Shown in pieces: positions 1 through 6,447 of a DNA stretch of 8,253 nt; position 1 is the first letter of the stretch, and the number at the start of each line of letters is the position of its first letter. Made by a program: the position numbers and the translations under genes. A model generated the notes under the pieces. That model saw only the letters and a list, made by a program, of their open reading frames with translations. It was not told the DNA's origin and did not search any database. The DNA comes from an uncultured beta proteobacterium. Its GTDB lineage: Bacteria > Pseudomonadota > Gammaproteobacteria > Burkholderiales > Burkholderiaceae. The stretch covers positions 1-8,253 of the forward strand of contig CAIVXR010000072.1 in the NCBI GenBank assembly GCA_903909925.1. The letters are read 5' to 3'.

Positions 1-546
1 CTTTTCTCAGGACTACCTGGTGGCTGGATCGGATTCTTAATCGTAGTCAACCTGTTTGTATTTTTCTTAGCATTCTTCTTAGACTTTTTTGAGATTGCTT
101 TCATCATCGTGCCGATGCTGGCACCAGTAGCAGTTAAGCTTCTCTCCCCAGTACTACTCGATTCTATGAACGGTAATCCACAGGCTGCTGCGAGCGCGGC
201 GCTTGTCTGGTTTGGAGTCATGCTCTGCGTTAATATGCAAACCTCATTCATGCATCCACCTTTTGGCTTTGCACTCTTCTACCTGAGAGGGGTGGCCCCA
301 AAAGAAGTGAAGAGCAGCGATATCTATTGGGGGGCGCTCCCTTGGGTGGGATTGCAACTCATTATGGTGGCGGTAGTAATTACCTTCCCTGCCTTAGTAA
401 CGACTCTTCTGGACAAGCCTGCGGCAGTAGTCCAAAGCCAAGATTACAACTTTACTAGCGGTGAGGACTCAAAATCAGAGTCATCTTCAAACAAGGTGGA
501 TGAAGACGCTCCGGTAACGTTTCAATTAGATAAGCCGGTTAAATAA
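1..546 (+). CDS. TRAP transporter large permease subunit (DctM family), C-terminal part
   Basis: The gene is cut by the window edge; frame 1 is open from base 1, and 181 codons remain before TAA. The product is the large membrane subunit of a tripartite ATP-independent periplasmic (TRAP) transporter, which uses an ion gradient to import organic anions delivered by a periplasmic binding protein. Hydrophobic segments cover most of the first 135 residues. The family-like stretch LDFFEIAFIIVPMLAPV (about residues 28-44) and TSFMHPPFGFALFYLRGVAP (about 81-100) point to the DctM group often labelled mannitol/chloroaromatic type. The last membrane segment is around WVGLQLIMVAVVITFPALV. A hydrophilic tail of about 44 residues follows, rich in Ser, Asp and Glu. 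Substrate cannot be told from this fragment; the small permease and binding protein would lie upstream. An internal ATG at 109 is not the start because the membrane region continues upstream of it. Confidence 0.9.
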   Translation, partial: LFSGLPGGWIGFLIVVNLFVFFLAFFLDFFEIAFIIVPMLAPVAVKLLSPVLLDSMNGNPQAAASAALVWFGVMLCVNMQTSFMHPPFGFALFYLRGVAPKEVKSSDIYWGALPWVGLQLIMVAVVITFPALVTTLLDKPAAVVQSQDYNFTSGEDSKSESSSNKVDEDAPVTFQLDKPVK

Positions 547-549
547 AAC

Positions 550-2817
550 TTAAAGCGTGATATCGCGCTCTTGCCTTACGCAATCAACGTAGTATTGACT
601 CCGACCATCTAGGTCAGCCTTCACTAGGCCATGGATATCAGTTTCAAAGCCTGGGAACTTTTCGTTGAAGTCTCTTGCGAAGTACAGATAATCCACAATG
701 CGTTTATTAAAGCGCTCGCCCGGAATCAAGAGCGGAATACCTGGTGGGTATGGCGTTACCAACATAGCTGTTACGCGCCCTTCTAACTGATCTAGCGGCA
801 CACGATCGACTTCTTTATGCGCCATCTTAGCCCATGCTTCAGAAGGCATCATCGCCGGAACCATGTCTGAGGTATACATTTCCGTTGTCATACGAGCTAC
901 ATTACGACCCTTATAGAACTCATGAATCTGCTGGCAAATATCTTTGAGGCCAACGCGCTCATAGCGTGGGTGCTTTGCGACAAACTCGGGAAGTACTTTC
1001 CACAGCGGAGCATTTTTATCAAAGTGATCTTTGAACTGCTGCAACTCTGTCACCAGCGTATTCCAGCGGCCTTTAGTAATGCCGATGGTAAACATAATGA
1101 AGAAGGAATAGAGACCACACTTCTCGACGATCACGCCATGCTCTGCAAGATACTTCGTCACAATGCTGGCGGGGATACCCATGGAACCAAAATTACCTTC
1201 AATATCCAATCCCGGCGTAACGACTGTTGCTTTGATTGGATCGAGCATATTAAAGTCTTTAGCCAATTTACCAAAGTCATGCCAGCTTGCATTAGGTGCT
1301 AAGACCCAATCAGAGCGCTCGCCAATACCCTCTTCTGCTAAGTGATCTGGTCCCCAGACCTTAAACCACCAATCTGCACCAAACTTTTCATCTACCTCGC
1401 GCATCGCACGCCGGAAGTCCATTGCTTCAGCAATGGATTCTTCTACCAAGGTAGTACCGCCTGGTGACTCCATCATGGCAGCAGAAACGTCACAGGAAGC
1501 AATAATGGCGTACTGTGGGCTAGTAGAGGTATGCATCAAATAGGCTTCATTAAAGCAATCACGATCAAGCTTAGTCTCTTCAGCATCCTGCACTAACACC
1601 TGCGAAGCTTGCGATAAACCAGCCAACAGCTTATGAGTAGATTGAGTTGCAAACATCAAACTCTTCTTAGTGCGCTTGCGATCAGAACCAATCGCATGCA
1701 TATCCTTGTAAAAAGGATGGAAGGCAGCATGCGGTAACCAGGCTTCGTCAAAGTGCAAAGAATCAACCTTGCCATCAAGCATCTCTTTAATCATTTCAAC
1801 GTTATAGATAATGCCATCATAGGTACTCTGAGTTAGCGTCATTACACGTGGCACCACATTTTTATTTTTGATGAATGGATTAGCATCAATCTTCTTCTTG
1901 ATGTTGGACCACTCAAACTCTTCTTTCGGAATCGGTCCAATAATGCCAAGATGATTACGAGTTGGCATCAGGAAAATAGGAATCGCGCCCATCATCGTGA
2001 TCGAATGAATCACCGATTTATGGCAATTGCGATCGACTAACACTACATCGCCAGGAGCAACGGTAGAGTGCCAAACAATTTTGTTAGATGTGGAGGTGCC
2101 ATTGGTTACAAAGAACAAATGGTCTGCACTAAAAATACGGGCAGCATTACGCTCACTCTGCAATACTGGGCCAGTATGGTCTAACAGTTGACCTAACTCT
2201 TCTACAGCATTACAAACGTCAGCGCGCAACATGTTCTCACCAAAGAATTGATGAAACATTCGACCTACTGGACTCTTTAAGAAAGCAACGCCACCAGAGT
2301 GCCCCGGGCAATGCCAAGAATAAGAGCCTTCAGAAGCGTAGTTAGTCAGTGCTCGGAAGAATGGCGGCGCTAATGAATCAAGATAGACTTTTGCTTCACG
2401 AATAATGTGGCGTGCTACAAACTCTGGCGTATCTTCATTCATATGAATAAAGCCATGCAATTCACGCAAGATGTCATTAGGCATATGGCGTGAAGTACGA
2501 GTTTCGCCATATAAGAAGATTGGAATATCTTCATTACGCTTACGCACTTCTGTAATGAAGGCGCGTAAATTATTCAAAGCGGGCAAATCGTGATCTTCAG
2601 AATCAGAATCAAACTCTTCATCATCAATCGAGACGATAAAAGAAGAGGCGCGGGAAGCCTGCTGTGCAAAGGAGGTGAGGTCACCATAGCTAGTTAAGCC
2701 AATAACCTCCATACCCTCTTGCTCAATGGCCTCAGCCAGATCACGAATACCTGAACCCGAAATATTTTCGGAACGAAAGTCCTCATCAATAATGATGATT
2801 GGGAAACGAAATTTCAT
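550..2817 (-). CDS. Orn/Lys/Arg decarboxylase, PLP-dependent, fold type I
   Basis: A 755-residue member of the bacterial basic amino-acid decarboxylase family (AdiA/CadA/SpeF type), full length for the group. It removes CO2 from arginine, lysine or ornithine to give a polyamine or diamine in the cytoplasm. Order of parts: an N-terminal response-regulator-like wing domain (about 1-140) with an acidic patch at 65-77, the PLP domain, and a C-terminal domain ending with YPPGIPLLIPGE (690-701). PLP-site features visible: HCPGHSGG at 169-176, TNGTSTSNK at 238-246, RNCHKS at 263-268, HFDEAW at 355-360 with Asp357, and STHK at 393-396 with Lys396 as the Schiff-base lysine. Substrate is unclear: the PLP-lysine region reads like both lysine and arginine enzymes, and close Burkholderiales homologs are usually annotated arginine/lysine/ornithine decarboxylase. 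An AAAGGG about 5 bases before the ATG serves as ribosome site. It is the last gene after fdhD and dcd. Confidence 0.93.
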   Translation of the reverse strand: MKFRFPIIIIDEDFRSENISGSGIRDLAEAIEQEGMEVIGLTSYGDLTSFAQQASRASSFIVSIDDEEFDSDSEDHDLPALNNLRAFITEVRKRNEDIPIFLYGETRTSRHMPNDILRELHGFIHMNEDTPEFVARHIIREAKVYLDSLAPPFFRALTNYASEGSYSWHCPGHSGGVAFLKSPVGRMFHQFFGENMLRADVCNAVEELGQLLDHTGPVLQSERNAARIFSADHLFFVTNGTSTSNKIVWHSTVAPGDVVLVDRNCHKSVIHSITMMGAIPIFLMPTRNHLGIIGPIPKEEFEWSNIKKKIDANPFIKNKNVVPRVMTLTQSTYDGIIYNVEMIKEMLDGKVDSLHFDEAWLPHAAFHPFYKDMHAIGSDRKRTKKSLMFATQSTHKLLAGLSQASQVLVQDAEETKLDRDCFNEAYLMHTSTSPQYAIIASCDVSAAMMESPGGTTLVEESIAEAMDFRRAMREVDEKFGADWWFKVWGPDHLAEEGIGERSDWVLAPNASWHDFGKLAKDFNMLDPIKATVVTPGLDIEGNFGSMGIPASIVTKYLAEHGVIVEKCGLYSFFIMFTIGITKGRWNTLVTELQQFKDHFDKNAPLWKVLPEFVAKHPRYERVGLKDICQQIHEFYKGRNVARMTTEMYTSDMVPAMMPSEAWAKMAHKEVDRVPLDQLEGRVTAMLVTPYPPGIPLLIPGERFNKRIVDYLYFARDFNEKFPGFETDIHGLVKADLDGRSQYYVDCVRQERDITL
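554..569 (-). terminator. Possible weak terminator hairpin at the end of the decarboxylase gene
   Basis: The 16 bases here are a near-palindrome (AGCGTGATATCGCGCT on the plus strand). Read on the minus strand the stem has one C-A mismatch and is followed by the T-rich run TTTAAGTTTTATTT, the arrangement of an intrinsic terminator. The hairpin overlaps the last codons of the decarboxylase. On the plus strand the odd pair is a G-U wobble, but no T-run follows, so it is a poor terminator for the TRAP gene. The stem is short, so confidence is low. Confidence 0.3.
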
Positions 2818-2830
2818 GGCTGCCCTTTGG

Positions 2831-2840
2831 GTTCGCGAAC
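2831..2840. promoter_or_regulatory. Perfect 10-bp palindrome upstream of the decarboxylase
   Basis: GTTCGCGAAC is a perfect palindrome in the 45-base gap between dcd and the decarboxylase, 14 bases before the decarboxylase start and directly before its ribosome site. It could be an operator half or a small RNA hairpin. A 10-base palindrome in a gap this size is uncommon but can arise by chance, so the role is only a guess. Confidence 0.25.
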
Positions 2841-2862
2841 TAGAATTAGAGTAAAGGAAAAA

Positions 2863-3429
2863 TTAAGTCTTAGGCAGGGTAACGCCCCGCTGACCTTGAT
2901 ACTTACCACCACGATCTTTATAAGACGTGCCGCATACTTCATCGCTCTCAAAAAAGAGAACTTGGGCGCAGCCCTCACCAGCATAAATCTTCGCAGGTAG
3001 TGGTGTGGTATTGGAAAACTCTAAAGTGACATAACCTTCCCATTCAGGTTCGAATGGGGTGACATTCACAATGATGCCGCAACGAGCGTAGGTACTTTTG
3101 CCAACGCAAACAGTTAATACACTGCGTGGAATCTTGAAATACTCAACGGTTCTTGCTAAAGCAAATGAATTTGGCGGAATGATACAAACATCACCCCTAA
3201 AATCGACGAAAGATTGATCATCGAAATTCTTGGGATCAACAATGGTGCTGTTGATATTAGTAAAGATCTTAAATTCATCTGCGCAACGTATATCGTAGCC
3301 ATAGCTTGATGTGCCATAACTCACGATTTTGTTGCCAGCAGCGTCTTGGCGAATTTGCCCAGGCTCAAACGGGCTGATCATGCCTTGTTCGCCCATGCGG
3401 CGGATCCAGTGGTCAGATTTAATAGTCAT
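2863..3429 (-). CDS. dcd: dCTP deaminase
   Basis: A 188-residue dCTP deaminase, a homotrimeric enzyme that turns dCTP into dUTP and ammonia; dUTPase then yields dUMP for thymidylate synthesis. Length matches the usual 185-195 residues. Visible family marks: SSYGYDIR (41-48), the nucleotide-site segment GKSTYARCG (110-118) with Ser112 and Arg116, and TLEFSN (135-140), where Glu137 aligns with the catalytic glutamate (Glu138 of E. coli Dcd). The tail from Tyr170 (YKDRGGKYQGQRG) matches the part that closes over the triphosphate. These alignments are from family knowledge, not a computed alignment. The bifunctional deaminase-dUTPase is a related alternative, but the overall sequence is the ordinary proteobacterial form. 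It lies 62 bases after fdhD and 45 before the decarboxylase, same strand. There is no clear Shine-Dalgarno before the ATG; see the promoter at 3436-3463. Confidence 0.96.
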   Translation of the reverse strand: MTIKSDHWIRRMGEQGMISPFEPGQIRQDAAGNKIVSYGTSSYGYDIRCADEFKIFTNINSTIVDPKNFDDQSFVDFRGDVCIIPPNSFALARTVEYFKIPRSVLTVCVGKSTYARCGIIVNVTPFEPEWEGYVTLEFSNTTPLPAKIYAGEGCAQVLFFESDEVCGTSYKDRGGKYQGQRGVTLPKT

Positions 3430-3435
3430 GGCCGA

Positions 3436-3463
3436 ATTGTAAAACCTTCGCAGCCCTTACCAA
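3436..3463 (-). promoter_or_regulatory. Putative sigma-70 promoter of dcd, giving a leaderless mRNA
   Basis: On the minus strand TTGGTA (3463-3458) is followed after 16 bases by TACAAT (3441-3436), 4/6 and 5/6 matches to the -35 and -10 consensus. Only 6 bases separate the -10 box from the dcd ATG, so transcription would begin at or within a base or two of the A of the start codon. This fits the lack of a Shine-Dalgarno there. If active, dcd and the decarboxylase can be expressed apart from fdhD. Confidence 0.4.
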
Positions 3464-3491
3464 CCATTTATCGGCTTATGAACGCTAAAAA

Positions 3492-4331
3492 TTAGCTATT
3501 TTTGGTAAAAATAACGCGCTCAGGGGCGTTATAGATCTCAAAGTGTTTCCCAGAGCATCGGGACAGGATAGTGAGATTAGTTTTGCGGGCTAGCTCTAGA
3601 CCCATGAGAGTGACTCCCGAGCGGGTCAGGAGAAAGGGGACGCCCATCTGAGCTCCTTTAATGACCATCTCTGAAGTGAGGCGCCCAGTAGTAAAGAAGA
3701 TCAAATCTTTGCCGGGTTTATTAGCTAACCACATCAAACCAGAAATCGAATCGACTGCGTTATGACGTCCCACGTCTTCAATGAAGTGGAGAAGCTTCAC
3801 CCCATCATCACCCACTCTCTCGAATACAGCACAAGCGTGAACCGAGCCAGACCTCTTATAAATTGAATCGTGAACGCGAATGGCATCAACTAGGGCGACG
3901 ATTGCCTCTTGTGAAAGTCTGGGTCCATCAGGCAGGGCAATCTCAGATATCTCTTCCATTAAGCCGCCAAACATAGTGCCTTGGCCGCAACCCGTTGTCA
4001 CCACCCGCTTACTTGTTAAAGCGTCAATATCGACTGTGCTACGACGAGTCTTGACCGCAGCAGAATCCGTCTCCCAATCCACCTGAATACTTTCGATATC
4101 GTCCGGAGACTCGACTAAGCGTTGATTGCGTAAATAACCCAGCACCAGGGCTTCAGGAGCGCTACCAAGAGTCATTAAAGTCACAACCTCACGCTTATCC
4201 AAATAAATGGTTAACGAACGCTCCCCGGGGATGTGAGTTAACTTTGTCCTGCCTGCCTCATCCAATACCTCAACCTCGTGCACCAAAGGCACGGAAGCGC
4301 TAGACATCTGAATATTGGGCTTTAGGGCCAT
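3492..4331 (-). CDS. fdhD: Formate dehydrogenase accessory sulfurtransferase FdhD
   Basis: A 279-residue FdhD, full length for the family. FdhD takes sulfur from the cysteine desulfurase IscS and passes it to the molybdenum (or tungsten) bis-MGD cofactor of formate dehydrogenase, making that enzyme active; it acts in the cytoplasm. Visible marks: TTGCGQGT (112-119) at the place of the active-site cysteine loop, RSGSVHACAVF (160-170), FIEDVGRHNAVDS (183-195), and TTGRLTSEMVIK (214-225) followed by TRSGVT (236-241), all typical of FdhD. Only one cysteine (Cys115) is present in the loop, whereas E. coli FdhD has a C-x-x-C pair. The first ATG is preferred: an AGAAAG lies about 6 bases before it, while the next Met (codon 9) has no ribosome site. 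No formate dehydrogenase subunit gene is in the window, so its client must lie elsewhere. It is divergent from metG. Confidence 0.95.
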   Translation of the reverse strand: MALKPNIQMSSASVPLVHEVEVLDEAGRTKLTHIPGERSLTIYLDKREVVTLMTLGSAPEALVLGYLRNQRLVESPDDIESIQVDWETDSAAVKTRRSTVDIDALTSKRVVTTGCGQGTMFGGLMEEISEIALPDGPRLSQEAIVALVDAIRVHDSIYKRSGSVHACAVFERVGDDGVKLLHFIEDVGRHNAVDSISGLMWLANKPGKDLIFFTTGRLTSEMVIKGAQMGVPFLLTRSGVTLMGLELARKTNLTILSRCSGKHFEIYNAPERVIFTKNS

Positions 4332-4349
4332 GAAACGCTTTCTGGAACG

Positions 4350-4378
4350 ATTAGAAATTGAAGTTTATCGAGATTTAA
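4350..4378 (-). promoter_or_regulatory. Candidate fdhD promoter
   Basis: On the minus strand TTAAAT (4378-4373), a 17-base spacer, then TCTAAT (4355-4350), a 5/6 match to the -10 box. The expected start site is only about a dozen bases before the fdhD ATG, close to its AGAAAG ribosome site. The -35 match is poor (3/6), so this is a weak prediction. Confidence 0.25.
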
Positions 4379-4387
4379 GAAGACTTC

Positions 4388-4407
4388 GCGGTGTTTACTT
4401 TAACCGC
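4388..4407. promoter_or_regulatory. Small inverted repeat in the fdhD-metG divergent region
   Basis: GCGGT (4388-4392) and ACCGC (4403-4407) form a 5-bp dyad with a 10-base centre in the 152-base gap between two divergent genes. An operator is possible, but a dyad this short is only suggestive. I see no further gene in 4332-4483. Confidence 0.15.
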
Positions 4408-4429
4408 AGACTAAAATCACTGCACAAGC

Positions 4430-4457
4430 TTGCATAATTGCGTATTACCCCTAATTT
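4430..4457 (+). promoter_or_regulatory. Candidate metG promoter
   Basis: TTGCAT (4430-4435), a 16-base spacer, then TAATTT (4452-4457) resembles a sigma-70 promoter and would give a leader of about 20 bases before the metG ATG. No good Shine-Dalgarno precedes that ATG. The -10 match is moderate, so this is a prediction by eye. Confidence 0.3.
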
Positions 4458-4483
4458 AACCTTCTTATTTAAGTCCGTATTAC

Positions 4484-6154
4484 ATGAGCAGCCCCCAGCG
4501 TCGCCTTCTTATCACCTCCGCCTTACCGTATGCCAATGGTCAGATCCATATTGGCCATTTGGTGGAATATGTGCAGACCGATATTTGGGTGCGCTTTCAA
4601 CGGATGCGTGGCCATGAAGTTCATTACGTTGGTGCTGACGATACTCATGGCACCCCAATCATGTTGCGCGCAGAAAAGGAAGGGATTACTCCAAAGGAGT
4701 TAATCGCCAATGTTTGGAAAGAGCATAAGCGCGACTTTGATCACTTTCTAATTTCATTTGATAACTACTACACCACTGATAGTCCTGAGAATGAAAAACT
4801 CTCACAAAGCATTTATCTGAAATTGCGGGATGCTGGCCTGATTGAAAAGCGTGCGATCGAGCAGGCTTATGATCCTGTTAAAGAAATGTTCTTGCCGGAT
4901 CGCTTCATTAAAGGTGAATGCCCTAAATGCGGCGCCAAAGATCAATATGGTGATAACTGTGAAAAATGTGGCGCCACCTACTCGCCTACTGATCTAAAGA
5001 ATCCTGTCTCGGTAGTGAGCGGGGCAACGCCGATCAAAAAAATCTCTGATCACTATTTCTTTAAACTATCAGATCCTCGTTGTGAAACGTTCTTGCGCGA
5101 GTGGACTCAGGTGAAAACGCCATTACAACCCGAAGCCCGCAATAAGATGAAAGAGTGGGTTGGTGAGCCTGGTGAAAGCAAGCTAGGTGACTGGGATATC
5201 TCCCGTGATGCACCCTACTTTGGCTTTGAGATCCCTGATGCACCAGGTAAGTACTTCTACGTTTGGCTTGATGCTCCAATTGGTTACTACGCCAGCTTCC
5301 TCAATTACTGTCAGACTAAAGGCCTAAACTTTGATGAGTGGGTCAAACCAGATACGACCACTGAGCAATATCATTTCATTGGTAAAGATATTCTATATTT
5401 CCACACCTTGTTCTGGCCTGCTACTCTGAAATTTGCTGGCTATCGCACACCGACTAATGTATTTGCTCATGGCTTCCTAACGGTTGATGGCGAGAAGATG
5501 AGCAAGTCTCGCGGCACACTCATTTCTGCGAACAGCGTGATTGAATGTGGTTTTAATCCTGAGTGGTTCCGTTATTACTTTGCTACTAAACTTAATGACA
5601 GCATGGAAGATTTGGATTTAAATCTACAAGACTTTGTCGCGCGGGTAAACAGTGATTTACTTGGAAAATATATCAATATTGCGAGTCGTAGCGCAGGATT
5701 CTTAGTCAAACGTTTTGGCGGTATAGTATCTGATGCGGCAATGAATCATGCTCTACTCAAAGAGATTGCTAGTGCTAGTGAAAAAATTGCAGCGCTTTAT
5801 GAGGGACGCGAATTTGCAAAAGCGTTGCGTACCATCATGGAGCTCGCTGATAAGGTCAATGGTTTTGTGGATGAAAACAAGCCTTGGGAAATCGCCAAAG
5901 ATCCAGAACGTGAAGCCGACTTACAGCACATTTGCAGCGTCACTTTAGAATCCTTCCGTATGCTTAGCCTGTATCTCAAGCCAGTAATCCCACAAGTCGC
6001 TGCAGGTGTAGAAGAGTTCTTCTGCCTACCTTCACAATCATGGAGTGACATCAACATCCCGCTTTCTAGCAAGCATCCGATCAAGGCTTATAAGCACCTA
6101 ATGACCCGTGTAGAGGCCTCTCAAATCGAGGCTTTGCTAGCTGCAAACTTGTAA
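4484..6154 (+). CDS. metG: Methionyl-tRNA synthetase (short form, no C-terminal tRNA-binding domain)
   Basis: A 556-residue class I aminoacyl-tRNA synthetase that charges tRNA-Met, including initiator tRNA, with methionine in the cytoplasm. Visible: PYANGQIHIGH (15-25) with the ATP-binding HIGH motif at 22-25; a zinc knuckle made by Cys146, Cys149, Cys159 and Cys162 (CPKC and CEKC); the block WDISRDAPYFGFEIP (237-251) followed by YVWLDAPIGY (259-268); and KMSKS at 338-342. The helical anticodon-binding domain runs from about 390 to the end. E. coli MetG (677 residues) and most betaproteobacterial versions carry a further dimerising tRNA-binding (Trbp111/EMAPII-like) domain; here the protein stops at LLAANL where that linker would begin. 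The 74 bases after the stop hold no trace of the domain in any frame, so this is not a recent frameshift. The start fits the usual MetG N-terminus. The gene is divergent from fdhD. Confidence 0.97.
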   Translation: MSSPQRRLLITSALPYANGQIHIGHLVEYVQTDIWVRFQRMRGHEVHYVGADDTHGTPIMLRAEKEGITPKELIANVWKEHKRDFDHFLISFDNYYTTDSPENEKLSQSIYLKLRDAGLIEKRAIEQAYDPVKEMFLPDRFIKGECPKCGAKDQYGDNCEKCGATYSPTDLKNPVSVVSGATPIKKISDHYFFKLSDPRCETFLREWTQVKTPLQPEARNKMKEWVGEPGESKLGDWDISRDAPYFGFEIPDAPGKYFYVWLDAPIGYYASFLNYCQTKGLNFDEWVKPDTTTEQYHFIGKDILYFHTLFWPATLKFAGYRTPTNVFAHGFLTVDGEKMSKSRGTLISANSVIECGFNPEWFRYYFATKLNDSMEDLDLNLQDFVARVNSDLLGKYINIASRSAGFLVKRFGGIVSDAAMNHALLKEIASASEKIAALYEGREFAKALRTIMELADKVNGFVDENKPWEIAKDPEREADLQHICSVTLESFRMLSLYLKPVIPQVAAGVEEFFCLPSQSWSDINIPLSSKHPIKAYKHLMTRVEASQIEALLAANL

Positions 6155-6174
6155 AAATCCCCCTAAAAAGCACC

Positions 6175-6180
6175 TATAAT
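6175..6180 (+). promoter_or_regulatory. Perfect -10 box before the DUF3460-scpA-panC unit
   Basis: TATAAT lies 20 bases after the metG stop. The best -35-like sequence, TTGTAA at 6149-6154, is 20 bases away, longer than the preferred 16-18, so the promoter would depend on the -10 box or an activator. A start near 6187 would give a leader of about 70 bases that includes the hairpin at 6195-6233. No terminator hairpin is seen between metG and this box, so readthrough from metG is also possible. Confidence 0.4.
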
Positions 6181-6194
6181 GGCGGGTGTAGTCC

Positions 6195-6233
6195 TTGGAT
6201 GACTTTTGGAATTAAATAATATAAGTCATTGAA
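6195..6233 (+). repeat. Leader hairpin upstream of the DUF3460 gene
   Basis: ATGACTT (6199-6205) and AAGTCAT (6223-6229) are perfect inverted repeats around a 17-base AT-rich loop. The stem extends by a G-U pair and, past one G-G mismatch, two A-U pairs, giving arms 6195-6205 and 6223-6233. It lies between the -10 box and the ribosome site of the next gene. There is no GC-rich stem with a T-run, so it is not an ordinary terminator; an mRNA structure or a dyad operator are both possible. Confidence 0.35.
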
Positions 6234-6248
6234 TTTATTGAGTATTTT

Positions 6249-6252
6249 AGGA
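6249..6252 (+). promoter_or_regulatory. Ribosome binding site deciding the DUF3460 start
   Basis: AGGA sits 6 bases before the ATG at 6259. It favours this start over the in-frame TTG at 6229 and is the clearest Shine-Dalgarno in the plus-strand cluster; scpA and panC lack one and rely on overlap with the gene before. Confidence 0.6.
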
Positions 6253-6258
6253 AATGAC

Positions 6259-6447
6259 ATGGCAAGATATCAGTCTGAATTCACCCAGTTCTTAAATGAA
6301 CTCAAGTCCGAGAAACCCAATCTCGAGGCTGAGCAACAGGCTGGTCGCGCGCTCTTGTGGGACAAAGAACCGCTGACCGTTGAAGATCAGCGTCGTGCAA
6401 AAGCAGCAAAACTAAAACAACGCGCTTACGTTTATTCGAATGACTAA
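6259..6447 (+). CDS. DUF3460 family small protein
   Basis: A 62-residue protein of unknown function that I recognise as DUF3460, a small family found mainly in Burkholderiales. It begins MARYQSEFTQFLNELK and keeps the family block GRALLWDK (29-36) and the YVYS ending. It is highly charged and probably helical, with no signal peptide, membrane segment or cysteine, so it is expected in the cytoplasm. The ATG at 6259 is chosen because AGGA (6249-6252) lies 6 bases before it, a well-placed ribosome site. A TTG 30 bases upstream is in frame, but it lies at the leader hairpin, has no ribosome site and would add residues not typical of the family. The stop overlaps the scpA start by 8 bases, so the two are probably translationally coupled. 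No function is known to me; the link to scpA is context only. Confidence 0.85.
   Translation: MARYQSEFTQFLNELKSEKPNLEAEQQAGRALLWDKEPLTVEDQRRAKAAKLKQRAYVYSND

Noticed and set aside
922..1302. A 126-codon open frame on the plus strand, opposite the decarboxylase
   Set aside because: It lies wholly antisense to a well-supported gene with conserved motifs and resembles no family I know; it has no ribosome site and is best explained as a shadow frame.
3481..3500. AT-rich inverted repeat (AAAAATTAGCTATTTTT) at the fdhD stop as a terminator
   Set aside because: The stem is all A-T with an offset centre and no GC content; too weak to call.
5797..6084. A 95-codon minus-strand open frame inside metG
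   Set aside because: It is antisense to the conserved anticodon-binding region of MetG, with serine-rich, low-complexity content typical of a shadow frame.
6229..6258. TTG start at 6229 for the DUF3460 gene
   Set aside because: The ATG at 6259 has a well-placed AGGA and matches the usual family N-terminus; the TTG has no ribosome site and lies in the hairpin arm.
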